A DNA stretch of 64,000 bases, from assembly GCF_000389635.1 (NCBI RefSeq), contig NC_021182.1, positions 620,001-684,000 of the forward strand, in the 5' to 3' direction. Positions 44,968-53,529 of this stretch are shown here, one piece after another. The first letter of the stretch is position 1, and the number at the start of each line of letters is the position of its first letter. Made by a program: the position numbers and the translations under genes. This stretch comes from Clostridium pasteurianum BC1. Its GTDB lineage: Bacteria; Bacillota; Clostridia; Clostridiales; Clostridiaceae. Below the pieces are notes generated by a model. It saw nothing but the letters and a program-made list of their open reading frames with translations, was not told where the DNA came from and searched no databases.

Positions 44968-45942
44968 GTGATTGAATTGAAAGATATATCTAAATCCTTT
45001 AGAGTTTCTAAACGAAATGCAGGGTTAGGTAAGGCTGTTAGAGCGCTTTTTAAACGTGATTATGAATTTGTTCGAGCTCTTGATAATGTATCATTTACAA
45101 TTAAAGAAGGTGAAATGGTAGGTTATATAGGTCCCAATGGCGCAGGGAAAAGCACTACAATTAAAATTATGAGCGGTATTCTAAATCCAGATAGAGGAGA
45201 ATGTTATATTAATGGTAAAATTCCCTGGAAGGATAGAATAAATCATGTAAAAGAAATCGGGGTTGTTTTCGGACAGCGATCACAGCTTTGGTGGGATGTG
45301 CCTGTAGATGATTCCTTTGCTATTATAAAGGATATATATAATATATCGGATAGTAAATTTAAAAGCAATATGAAGATGCTTACGGATTTGCTGGATATTG
45401 AAGATATTATAAAAATTCCTACAAGGCAACTTAGCCTAGGACAGCGTATGCGTTGTGAGATAGCGGCTTCACTTTTACATAGTCCAAAGATACTATTTTT
45501 AGACGAACCTACTATAGGCCTTGATGCCGTATCTAAAATAGCTGTAAGGAATTTTATTAAAAATATTAATATCCAAAATAAGACCACAGTTATACTTACT
45601 ACCCACGATACTCAGGATATAGAAGCACTGACAAAACGAATTATTCTCATTGGCAAGGGAAAAGTTCTGCTTGATGGAAATCTTAATGATTTAAAACAAA
45701 AATTTAACCAAAGCAGAACAATCACTTTGGATTATGAAGGTGATATAAATGAATTATGCAATGGATTGTCCTTTGTGGAAAAATATTCGGAACGTGCAGT
45801 TATTTCTATTGATACAAATGTAATATCAATTTCATCAGCAGTAACATTTCTCTCTAACCAAGTTGAGCTTAAAGATTTTAGCGTAGATTCTGTAACAGTA
45901 GATGATGTAGTAGTAGGACTTTATAAGGAATATGAAATATGA
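44968..45942 (+). CDS. ABC-2 exporter ATPase
   Basis: 324 residues from GTG 44968 (GGGAGGAA eight bases before); the in-frame TTG 44914 lacks a site. Walker A GPNGAGKST, GVVFGQRSQLWWDVPVDDSF around the Q loop (typical of ATPases paired with DUF990 permeases), signature LSLGQRMR, Walker B ILFLDEPTIGLDAVSK. It powers the two permeases that follow with a 4-base overlap. Related systems are called viologen or daunorubicin-type exporters. Confidence 0.88.
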   Translation: MIELKDISKSFRVSKRNAGLGKAVRALFKRDYEFVRALDNVSFTIKEGEMVGYIGPNGAGKSTTIKIMSGILNPDRGECYINGKIPWKDRINHVKEIGVVFGQRSQLWWDVPVDDSFAIIKDIYNISDSKFKSNMKMLTDLLDIEDIIKIPTRQLSLGQRMRCEIAASLLHSPKILFLDEPTIGLDAVSKIAVRNFIKNINIQNKTTVILTTHDTQDIEALTKRIILIGKGKVLLDGNLNDLKQKFNQSRTITLDYEGDINELCNGLSFVEKYSERAVISIDTNVISISSAVTFLSNQVELKDFSVDSVTVDDVVVGLYKEYEI

Positions 45943-46742
45943 AGACATATTTATCCTTTTTTAAAATCAGATTTATAAGTGGTCTTCAATATAGAGCTGC
46001 TGCCTTTGCTGGAATAGTCACCCAGTTCGCCTGGGGTTTTATGTATATAATGCTCTACCATACCTTTTATGAAAGTAATCCTTATAAGGCACCAATGGAG
46101 TTCTCACAGCTTTCAAATTATATCTGGCTTCAACAAGCATTTTTAGCACTTTTTATGACATGGTTTTTGGATAACGATATCTTCAGTCTTATAACAAGTG
46201 GGAATGTTGCATATGAGCTATGTAGGCCACTGGACATATACAATACCTGGTTCATAAAAAATTGTGCTATAAGGCTTTCCAAAACTGGTTTAAGATGTTT
46301 CCCATTGATTACAATTGCATTACTTTTACCGGAACCATATAAATTTACCTTGCCAAGCTCTGGCATAGCTGCTTTATTATTTATGATTGCAATGTTTTTG
46401 GCCTTTATAGTGGTTATTTCCTATTGTATGCTGGTTTATATATTCACCTTTTACACAATATCCCCTATGGGAGTTAGAATTGCCCTTGTAATGACTGCAG
46501 ATTTCCTTTCTGGTGGTCTTGTTCCACTGCCATTTTTACCACAATGGTTTACTAAGTATATTTATCTTTCCCCTTTTGCGGCAATGCAAAACGTTCCCTT
46601 CAGAATTTATAGCGGTCAGCTTCCTGTAAAGGAAGCACTTATTGCCATGGTATTACAAGTATTTTGGGCAATATTACTTATTTTTATTGGCAAATTTGTA
46701 ATGTCTAAAGCATTGACGCGTGTAACAATACAAGGAGGATAA
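45939..46742 (+). CDS. ABC-2 family permease 1 (DUF990-like)
   Basis: 267 residues, six helices; FKIRFISGLQYRAAAFAGIV at the start and FLSGGLVPLPFLPQWFTKYI, YLSPFAAMQNVPFRIYSGQL near the end are typical of this ABC-2 subgroup. ATGA overlap with the ATPase gene and four bases to permease 2 indicate a tight operon. Confidence 0.85.
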   Translation: MKTYLSFFKIRFISGLQYRAAAFAGIVTQFAWGFMYIMLYHTFYESNPYKAPMEFSQLSNYIWLQQAFLALFMTWFLDNDIFSLITSGNVAYELCRPLDIYNTWFIKNCAIRLSKTGLRCFPLITIALLLPEPYKFTLPSSGIAALLFMIAMFLAFIVVISYCMLVYIFTFYTISPMGVRIALVMTADFLSGGLVPLPFLPQWFTKYIYLSPFAAMQNVPFRIYSGQLPVKEALIAMVLQVFWAILLIFIGKFVMSKALTRVTIQGG

Positions 46743-46746
46743 ATTT

Positions 46747-47529
46747 ATGAAGTTGTATCTAAAATATTTTTCAATTCAATTAAGGTCAGTGATGCAATAT
46801 AAAACTTCATTTTTTCTTACCTCTATTGGTCAGGGCTTAACAACCTTTTTTGCATTTTTAAGCATGTATTTTCTATTTATAAGATTTGGAAGTATAAGGG
46901 GTTACACTTTTAATCAAGTATTACTGTGCTTCAGTACAATTTTCATGTCCTTTGCATTAGCAGAATGCTTTGGAAGAGGTTTTGATGCTTTTTCAGGAAT
47001 GATATCTAATGGTGAATTTGATCGAATTATGGTAAGACCTCAAAATGAAATATTGCAGGTTATAGGTTCACGCATTGAGCTTACGAGAATCGGGCGACTT
47101 ATCCAAGCTTTTATTGTATTCATATATTCTATAAATGCCTGTCAGGTTGTCTGGAGTATTGATAAAATATTTACACTTACCTTGATGATTATAGGTGGAG
47201 TTTGCTTGTTTTTTGGATTGTTTATGATATATGCAGCAATATGTTTTTTTACTATTGAGAGTCTTGAATTTATGAACATATTTACTGATGGTGGTAGAGA
47301 ATTAGCGCAATATCCCTTAGACATATATAAGGATTGGGTGCTGAAATTTTTTACATTTGTTGTTCCACTTGCTTATATTAACTATTATCCATTTTTATTT
47401 ATTATAGGTAAGAATAAAGGCTATGATATTTTTTATATGTTTTCACCTATAATTGCAATTTTATTTTTAGTTCCTAGCTATATTTTATGGAGATTTGGAG
47501 TTAGGCATTATAAATCAACAGGTTCATAA
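46747..47529 (+). CDS. ABC-2 family permease 2 (DUF990-like)
   Basis: 260 residues, six helices; LKYFSIQLRSVMQYKTSFFL opens the protein and FFTFVVPLAYINYYPFLFII near residue 200 is the family hallmark. It forms a heterodimer with permease 1. AGGAGG precedes the ATG. Confidence 0.85.
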   Translation: MKLYLKYFSIQLRSVMQYKTSFFLTSIGQGLTTFFAFLSMYFLFIRFGSIRGYTFNQVLLCFSTIFMSFALAECFGRGFDAFSGMISNGEFDRIMVRPQNEILQVIGSRIELTRIGRLIQAFIVFIYSINACQVVWSIDKIFTLTLMIIGGVCLFFGLFMIYAAICFFTIESLEFMNIFTDGGRELAQYPLDIYKDWVLKFFTFVVPLAYINYYPFLFIIGKNKGYDIFYMFSPIIAILFLVPSYILWRFGVRHYKSTGS

Positions 47530-47570
47530 TTAATAATAACTGATAATTAAAAGGTGGGTTAATAAACTAA

Positions 47571-48566
47571 ATGGAGAGAATTATAAATGCTTTATATAAA
47601 GCATATGGTTTACAAATAACAAAAGTTAAAAATATTGAGTATGGATTGTGGGAAGAAAGTTTTGAGGTTTGGACATTAACAGAAAAATTCTTTGCAAAAA
47701 GATTTTGGAAAAAAGATAGAATAGAAACACGACATGATGAGATGCTTCGTGGGCTATTGTTAAGTCAAGAACTTCGTGCAAATGGATTCCCTGTACCGGA
47801 ATTAATATTTACAAAAAATAAAATGCCCCTAGCACATATTGATGGCGAAACTTATGAAGTTACCGAGTGGGTAGAGGGTAATACCTTCCATCCTGGAGAA
47901 TTACCTAAAGAAGGCGCTTATTCAATGGGATGTTTACTGGGGAAATTTCATTCTTTTTTTCAAGTTGATAAACAATATAAATATTTAGAACTTCCAAGTC
48001 CTTTAGCTGCCATTCAAAAATGTAAGAAGCTATTATGTCAATATGAACATTTTTCAGGTAAATTTGCGGATAATGCAAAACAGGTACTTTCAGAGCAGAT
48101 AGAAATACTTGAATTATTACCACGTGATTTTTTACAAGGAATGATTACTATGTCAAGGGTTGGCCTTACATTTAATTCATTTTGGGTGGAACAGATTATT
48201 TTTAATGACAAATTTGAAGTTAATGCCCTTATTGATTGGACCGATGGTGCAGGACGAATAGGCTGTTGGGCTGGAGATATTGATACTGCATTGCATATAT
48301 CTGCATTTGATAAAGACGCAATAGTACAATTCTGCAGGGGGTATCAAAATTTTAATTACCTGACAAAGGAAGAATGGGAATCTGTATTTAATTTAACTTG
48401 TTATAAGCACCTTTGTGATACCTGGATTTTTGATTCATGGGTAAAAAAATATAATAGACGAATGGAACATTGGGAAAATATTACTATTAAATGGAGTATT
48501 CAAGTGCCAATTAGGTTTTATCAATGGAGAGAAATAAAAGAATTAGTATTACAATTTGCAAATTAA
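47571..48566 (+). CDS. APH/CotS-like kinase-fold protein with degraded catalytic loop
   Basis: 331 residues of the aminoglycoside phosphotransferase/homoserine kinase fold: an N-lobe with KFFAKRFWKKDRIETRHDEM, the hinge TYEVTEWVEGNTF, and the metal Asp222 in NALIDWTDGAGRIGCWAGDI. The catalytic HGD of the loop is replaced by F201-N202-S203 (LTFNSFWVEQIIFND), aligned by the conserved FW..QIIF that follows. It may be a pseudokinase or small-molecule binder. It follows the ABC-2 genes by 41 bases and may belong to their operon. Confidence 0.7.
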   Translation: MERIINALYKAYGLQITKVKNIEYGLWEESFEVWTLTEKFFAKRFWKKDRIETRHDEMLRGLLLSQELRANGFPVPELIFTKNKMPLAHIDGETYEVTEWVEGNTFHPGELPKEGAYSMGCLLGKFHSFFQVDKQYKYLELPSPLAAIQKCKKLLCQYEHFSGKFADNAKQVLSEQIEILELLPRDFLQGMITMSRVGLTFNSFWVEQIIFNDKFEVNALIDWTDGAGRIGCWAGDIDTALHISAFDKDAIVQFCRGYQNFNYLTKEEWESVFNLTCYKHLCDTWIFDSWVKKYNRRMEHWENITIKWSIQVPIRFYQWREIKELVLQFAN

Positions 48567-48784
48567 TTTTAGAAAATTATTTATCACAGCTGGTTTTACA
48601 TTAAAGAGATTTGATGAACATCGTGGTTGGAAAAATGAAAATATTCCATGGTAATTTACTACCGTATCCATTAAATAGCTAAAGCTGATTAATATAATTA
48701 GTTATTGCAGTGATAGACAAATTTTTTTAAGTGTCATGGTAGTAACATTATACGAATTATTAAGGAAGCGGAGGGACAAAGTTA

Positions 48785-49576
48785 ATGAGCAATCAAAGTG
48801 AAACAAATAAAAAAGCATGGTCATATAAAGCCTATGAATTTTGGATGAATGGATTGGGCTCACCCAGTGATATTGCTAAAGATATGATAAAACAACCTGA
48901 AAAATATCTACGAAGACATCTTGAATATCTTGGTGATGTGAAAGGAAAGAGAATTGCTAATTTGCTTGGTTCTTGTGGTAAAAAGGCAGTTCCATTATCA
49001 ATACTTGGTGCTGATGTCACTATTATAGATATTTCTGAAGATAATAAAAAATATGCAATGGAAGTTGCTAAAGAAGCAGGTGTAGACTTAACATATATCG
49101 TATCAGACTTTTTAGAATTAAACATTGATGAAATGTGTAATTACTTCGACATTGTTTACATGGAAGGCGGAATACTGCATTATTTTTCAGACATAAATGA
49201 GTTTTGAAAAAAGATATATGCTCTATTAAAACTAGGGAGCAAATTGGTTTTAAATGATTTTCATCCTATCAGAAAAATATTTAAAGTACGCGATATTTTC
49301 GATGTTCGTGATGACACCTTGGAACTTACAGGTAATTACTTTGAAAATACATTACAAATTGGTGAGGTAGCACATGAAAAGTATTTTCAAAAGAATGAAC
49401 AGAACGAGTTTCCAAAGTGCCTTTTAAGATATTGGACTATGGGTGAAATTATTAGTTCTTTTGCTTCAGCCGGGTTTATTATTGATAAACTTGTTGAAAG
49501 ACCAAGATTTGATTCCAATAAAAATATTCCAGGTGAGTTTACATTGGTTGCTTCAAAACTGAAAATTGAAAGATGA
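48785..49576 (+). pseudogene. Class I SAM methyltransferase interrupted by one in-frame TGA
   Basis: Two open halves (48785-49207 and the continuation to 49576) are in the same frame, separated only by TGA at 49205-49207 in the context NEF-stop-KKIYALLK. The SAM motif is divergent (IANLLGSCGKKAVPLSILGA), followed by DVTIIDISEDNKKYAMEVAK and KLVLNDFHPIRKIFKV. A single Trp TGG to TGA change explains the break; homologous sequences usually have Trp at this kind of site. The full protein would be 263 residues. It could be a recent nonsense mutation or a sequencing error. Confidence 0.75.
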
Positions 49577-49666
49577 AAGTTATTTAATTCGTAATCTTTT
49601 TATACCGTTTGTTAGTTATGAAAAATAACTATAAAATATTGGGAAATAGTGAATGGAGGTTATTTT

Positions 49667-50173
49667 ATGTATAAAATCCGTTATGCTGATATTAATGACG
49701 CAAAAATATTAGGAGAGATTCATTCAAAATCGTGGAAAGTAGCATATAAAAGCATAGTACCTGATGAAATATTAAATAACATTACTCCTGATAAAAGACA
49801 AAAATACTTTGAAAAAGCATTGGCGGAAGGATGGGAAGAAGATGCAATAATATTTAAAGATGAAAAAGCACTTGGATTAATATGTATAGGGAAATGTAGA
49901 GATGAAGATAAGAAAGATTCGTATGGTGAAATATGGGGTATATATTTGCTACCAGAGTATTGGAATTTAGGAATAGGTTCTGAATTAATGAGTTGGGGTT
50001 TGAATGAATTAAAAAAGAGAAATTATAAAAAAATTTTCTTGTGGGTTCTCGAAGGAAATTTAAATGCAAGGAGATTTTATGAGAAAATTGGATTTCAACA
50101 TGATGGAACAGTAAAGGAAATTACCATTGGCAAAACATTAAATGAATATCGCTATGTAAAATGGATTCCGTAA
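49667..50173 (+). CDS. GNAT-family N-acetyltransferase
   Basis: 168 residues: YKIRYADINDAKILGEIHSK at the start, the acetyl-CoA loop IYLLPEYWNLGIGSELMSWG, and FLWVLEGNLNARRFYEKIGF. Close to the YesJ/PhnO-like small-molecule acetyltransferases; the substrate is not evident. ATG 49667 has GGAGGT seven bases before; the upstream GTG lacks one. Confidence 0.85.
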   Translation: MYKIRYADINDAKILGEIHSKSWKVAYKSIVPDEILNNITPDKRQKYFEKALAEGWEEDAIIFKDEKALGLICIGKCRDEDKKDSYGEIWGIYLLPEYWNLGIGSELMSWGLNELKKRNYKKIFLWVLEGNLNARRFYEKIGFQHDGTVKEITIGKTLNEYRYVKWIP

Positions 50174-50334
50174 TTTTCTTATTTAGCATCACAAACGTAA
50201 TATAAGGCGAAATTACTTTAACCAAATAGAAGGTCTGTTTATAAAATGGCTGAATTACTAGACATATCTCCGCATATAAAAACAGGAAATTACCTCTCAC
50301 ATAAATTATATTAAATATGACAGGAGGGATAAAG

Positions 50335-51195
50335 ATGGATTGGATAACAGGAATGCAAAAAGCCATTGACTATATTGAGGATAATCTGATTTATGACTTA
50401 GATTACTCAGAAATTTCTAAACGTGCGCTTGTTTCAAGCTTTCATTTTCAACGTGTATTTAGTATTTTATGTGGCTATACGGTTGGCGAATATATTAGAA
50501 AGCGCAGACTGACTTTGGCAGGAGTGGATCTTACAATGTCGGACATAAAAGTTATTGATGTTGCCCTCAAGTATAGATATGAAACTCCAGAAAGCTTTAC
50601 TAAGGCATTTTCTCGTTTCCATGGTATTACACCAAGGGCGGCTCGAGAGCCGGGAGCGAAAATAAAATCTTTTTGCCGTCTGTCAATCAAAATTTCATTG
50701 GAAGGTGGAGATATTATGGATTACAGAATTGAGAAAAAGAATGCATTAGCCTTTGTGGGTTACAAAAAGAAATTTATAGGTGAACTTGGAGAGCGGTTTG
50801 ATCAGGAGAGAGATTTTTGGGTGAATACACGTAAAGAACAGGATGTTCTGATGGAAATGCGTAATGAACCGTTTATTTGGTATGACATCAATACAAATTT
50901 CAGTGATGAAGGTTATGATCACTATATTGCTGTTCTTAGCGATAAGGAGATCACAGAAGGATTTGAAAAAATTACTGTATCGGAATTAACCTATGCTATT
51001 TTTGAAACAGAAAGAATGAATTTTCCAACTTCATCCCATTTAGATTTAAGGAAGAAAATTGTATCTGAGTGGTTGCCGTCCTCCGAATATATATTGGCAG
51101 AGGGCCCGGAAATAACCGTTACGCACTGGTTCAAAAAACCCGAAAAAGAAAAGCGCTATATTGAACTCTGGATTCCAGTTGAAAAGAAAATTTAG
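50335..51195 (+). CDS. AraC-family activator with GyrI-like effector domain
   Basis: 286 residues. The N-terminal AraC DNA-binding domain (about 1-105) has ALVSSFHFQRVFSILCGYTV and VALKYRYETPESFTKAFSRF; the C-terminal ~150 residues (IEKKNALAFVGYKKKFIGEL through THWFKKPEKEKRYIELWIPV) form a GyrI/Rob-like ligand-binding domain. Such proteins sense drugs or lipophilic compounds. AGGAGGG precedes ATG 50335. The adjacent exporter fragment at 51203 may once have been its target. Confidence 0.88.
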   Translation: MDWITGMQKAIDYIEDNLIYDLDYSEISKRALVSSFHFQRVFSILCGYTVGEYIRKRRLTLAGVDLTMSDIKVIDVALKYRYETPESFTKAFSRFHGITPRAAREPGAKIKSFCRLSIKISLEGGDIMDYRIEKKNALAFVGYKKKFIGELGERFDQERDFWVNTRKEQDVLMEMRNEPFIWYDINTNFSDEGYDHYIAVLSDKEITEGFEKITVSELTYAIFETERMNFPTSSHLDLRKKIVSEWLPSSEYILAEGPEITVTHWFKKPEKEKRYIELWIPVEKKI

Positions 51196-51202
51196 TTCAC
51201 AA

Positions 51203-51620
51203 CAGGACATATAAACTTAAGGAAATAAATGAAGCTATTAAAGATACCTTTAGCAACGATATAGTAGATAACCTTGGCTTAGGTATAGACACACTTATTG
51301 CAGATAGGGGAAATAACTTATCTGGTGGAGAAAGACAAAGACTATGTATAACAAGAGAAATATTAAAAAAACCTAAAATATTGATATTAGATGAAGCAAC
51401 TTCTGCACTAGATACAATTTCAGAAGAAATAGTACAAAAATCCATTGATAACATAGCAATGGACAAGACTCTTATAATTATCGCCCATAGGCTTTCTACA
51501 ATTAAAAATGTAGATTTCATCTACGTTGTAGATAATGGGCGAATAATTGAAGCCGGAAAGCATGATGAGTTAATTGAAGAAAGGGGGTTATATTATTCTT
51601 TAATTAATAAACAAAGATAA
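51203..51620 (+). pseudogene. 3' fragment of an ABC exporter (ABCB-type) gene
   Basis: An open frame without start encodes the C-terminal half of an exporter ATPase: EINEAIKDTFSNDIVDNLGL, signature LSGGERQR, Walker B ILILDEATSALD, H loop IIAHRLSTI, end DELIEERGLYYSLINKQR. The transmembrane domain and Walker A are missing, and the frame begins right after the AraC gene stop. A deletion fused the AraC region to this remnant. Internal ATGs are not preceded by ribosome sites. Confidence 0.85.
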
Positions 51621-51662
51621 TAAAAGTACATAAACAAATTTTGAAGGGTAAGGTGAATGTAA

Positions 51663-52271
51663 ATGATTAATAACATTATTTTTGATTTAGGCAATGTATT
51701 GCTAGACTTTAAACCTATAGAGTATTTACGTACAAAATTTGATGATGAAGAAAAGATTCAAGAGATTTTTGAGGAAATATTTTTAAGTGAGGAATGGCCT
51801 ATGCTGGATAGAGGTGTAATCACCGAAGAAGAGGCTATAAATAGAATATGCTGCAGGAGCAATGGAAATGTTGAACTTATAAAATTAGCTATGTGTAACT
51901 GGTATGAAATGTTTACGCCTATTGAAGATACCGTAGAGGTTTTGAAAAGATTAAAGGACAAAGGGTATAAAATATATTATTTATCTAACTTTCATATGCA
52001 GTCCTTTGAAAATGTAACCCAAAGATATGAATTTTTTAAATACTTTGATGGTGGAGTTGCGTCCTATGAGGAAAAAGCATTAAAACCTGAAGAGGATATT
52101 TATAAAAGACTGGTAGAAAGATATAAAATTCATCCTGAGGAATCAATATTTATTGATGATATAGCTGTAAATATTGAAGGGGCAAAGAAATTGGGATTTG
52201 AAACAATACATTTTAAAAGCACTGCAGATTTAAAAAACTTACAGTCTTTATCCGATGACTATCCTATCTAA
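51663..52271 (+). CDS. HAD-superfamily IA phosphatase (YihX-like)
   Basis: 202 residues. Motif I is IIFDLGNVLLDF with the nucleophile Asp, motif II IYYLSNF, motif III lysine in YEEKALKPEEDIYKRL, and motif IV IFIDDIAVNIEGAKKLG. It fits sugar-phosphate phosphatases such as YihX. AAGGTG precedes the ATG. The last eight codons (DNA 52248-52271, residues LSDDYPI) are supplied by the end of a family B repeat, so the natural C-terminus may have been replaced by insertion. Confidence 0.85.
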   Translation: MINNIIFDLGNVLLDFKPIEYLRTKFDDEEKIQEIFEEIFLSEEWPMLDRGVITEEEAINRICCRSNGNVELIKLAMCNWYEMFTPIEDTVEVLKRLKDKGYKIYYLSNFHMQSFENVTQRYEFFKYFDGGVASYEEKALKPEEDIYKRLVERYKIHPEESIFIDDIAVNIEGAKKLGFETIHFKSTADLKNLQSLSDDYPI

Positions 52272-52446
52272 TACTATAACGTACTCTGTGAAAGTGATTC
52301 ACAGAAAATCAAAGATTTTTGTTCTCTGCTTTTCTTTAAAGTGGTAGTAAAGAGTGACTACGCACATGGATAATGTAATGATTTACCCTAAAGAACAACG
52401 AGTTCTAAGTATCATAAATACCGATACTTAGAACTCTGTTTATGAT
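52248..52446. repeat. Structured intergenic repeat family B, copy B5
   Basis: TTATCCGATGACTATCC at the left end is the family terminus. It then matches the reverse complement of 4836-5012 throughout (ACTCTGTGAAAGTGATTCAC, ATCAAAGATTTTTGTTCTCT, TCTAAGTATCATA). The right part holds the hairpin GTTCTAAGTATC-ataaatacc-GATACTTAGAAC. It overlaps the 3' end of the HAD gene. Confidence 0.75.
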
Positions 52447-52497
52447 TAGTATCATTATTAAAATTAATGCTATATGTAAAGTTCCATACAAAACAAA

Positions 52498-52561
52498 TTA
52501 ACATATATTAGCATAAATTAACAAATATTACCTTGTAACACATGTTACGACTTGATATACT
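52498..52561 (+). promoter_or_regulatory. Promoter, palindromic operator and TTAACA array before ECF operon 1
   Basis: TTAACA (52498), TTAGCA (52508), TTAACA (52518) and TTACCT (52528) are spaced exactly 10 bp apart, like PhoP half-sites. The palindrome TTGTAACA-CA-TGTTACGA (52533-52550) follows; TTGTAA (52533) and TATACT (52556-52561) are 17 bp apart and form the promoter. The same arrangement lies at 43615-43669. Both a phosphate-type and a palindrome-binding regulator are possible. Confidence 0.6.
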
Positions 52562-52574
52562 CTGCTTAGTGTTA

Positions 52575-52624
52575 TAAGGAGGTGATTGAATTTATTCATC
52601 ACAATTAGCTTAATGAAAAATTAA
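52575..52624 (+). other. Leader with full-length anti-16S match and possible 12-residue peptide
   Basis: TAAGGAGGTGAT (52575-52586) is complementary to the whole 16S rRNA tail. The only start nearby is TTG 52586, with very short spacing, giving MNLFITISLMKN and a stop at 52624. It lies 130 bases before the S-component gene. It could be a leader peptide, a ribosome-binding decoy or a remnant. Confidence 0.3.
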
Positions 52625-52755
52625 ACTAGATATGAAGCACTGAAATGGCAACTAAAAACACAAGTGATGATAAGAAAAAGATATTAACTTAGTAGTTAGG
52701 CAATGTCAATATTTTTGTTTCTTTATTAATATTATATTTGTGTGGAGGTAGAGCA

Positions 52756-53529
52756 ATGAAACAAAGTTTATTTCCTGATTCCTGGGTGGGTACAACACCA
52801 ATTCATTTCCCATTTGCTGTCAATGTGGTAGCATATATCATTATTTGGGCAGTTTGTCTTAGTGGTTTATATTTAATTTGGAAAAGACCTAAACAACTAG
52901 GATTTTTGCAAAGATGGTCAACTCAAGATGTTTTAATGGTTGCAATTATGGCTGTTATGTTAGAAGTATACGATAATATGATTGGAGATCAATTTATTAC
53001 ACCTATTGTTCAACTCATACCCTTTGGACACGCTTTTGCATTGAATGACATTCCTTATATGTTTCTTCTCATGGTCGGCGTTGCAATTATCCGAAAACCT
53101 GGAGCAGCTACGGCAATGGTATTCCTCAACTTTTTACTTATGCAATTACTATATGGAGGTTCTGAAGCTAGTGCACTGTTTTGGCCTTATGGAATTCTTC
53201 AAGGATTATTTGTGGATTTATATATTGTTTTTCGTAAAGGACGCATTTTCCAGTCTGGTTCCAACCCCTTCAAGGATGGCTTGATTATGGGAGCACTTCG
53301 AGCTGTTCCAGCAGTAATTATACAAAATGTTTTTTTAGTTCCATTTTTGATTGGTACAGCAACAACTTTCGGTTATGTTTTTTTGATGTCCCTTTTTAAT
53401 TTGATTGGTAATGGATTTGAAGCCGCTATCTTATCAGCATTGGCAATTCGTGTGGCAAATTCTGTTAACCCATCATCAGGTGTGGATCCTAAGATTAAGC
53501 TAACAGAGAAGAAAGGGAGTGCACTATGA
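52756..53529 (+). CDS. ECF transporter substrate-binding (S) component, YkoE-like, operon 1
   Basis: 257 residues from ATG 52756 (GGAGGT before it). Six or seven helices; characteristic segments are GVAIIRKPGAATAMVFLNF, LLMQLLYGGSEASALFWPYG and ILQGLFVDLYIVFRKGR, resembling YkoE of the YkoEDC thiamine-precursor transporter (IRKPG, GxxQGxxxEL pattern). It binds a micronutrient or similar small ligand and joins the energising module encoded downstream. No TPP or cobalamin riboswitch is visible upstream; the promoter has phosphate-type boxes instead. The ligand is unknown. Confidence 0.8.
   Translation: MKQSLFPDSWVGTTPIHFPFAVNVVAYIIIWAVCLSGLYLIWKRPKQLGFLQRWSTQDVLMVAIMAVMLEVYDNMIGDQFITPIVQLIPFGHAFALNDIPYMFLLMVGVAIIRKPGAATAMVFLNFLLMQLLYGGSEASALFWPYGILQGLFVDLYIVFRKGRIFQSGSNPFKDGLIMGALRAVPAVIIQNVFLVPFLIGTATTFGYVFLMSLFNLIGNGFEAAILSALAIRVANSVNPSSGVDPKIKLTEKKGSAL

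Noticed and set aside
51381-51620. Independent short ABC ATPase gene
   Set aside because: The open frame extends upstream past the internal ATG without a start, and Walker A plus the membrane domain are missing, so it is a truncated exporter gene.
52446-52756. TPP, cobalamin or other riboswitch before the YkoE-like ECF operon
   Set aside because: YkoEDC operons usually carry a TPP element, so I looked for its conserved cores here and at 57690-57945. None of the expected conserved blocks is present.
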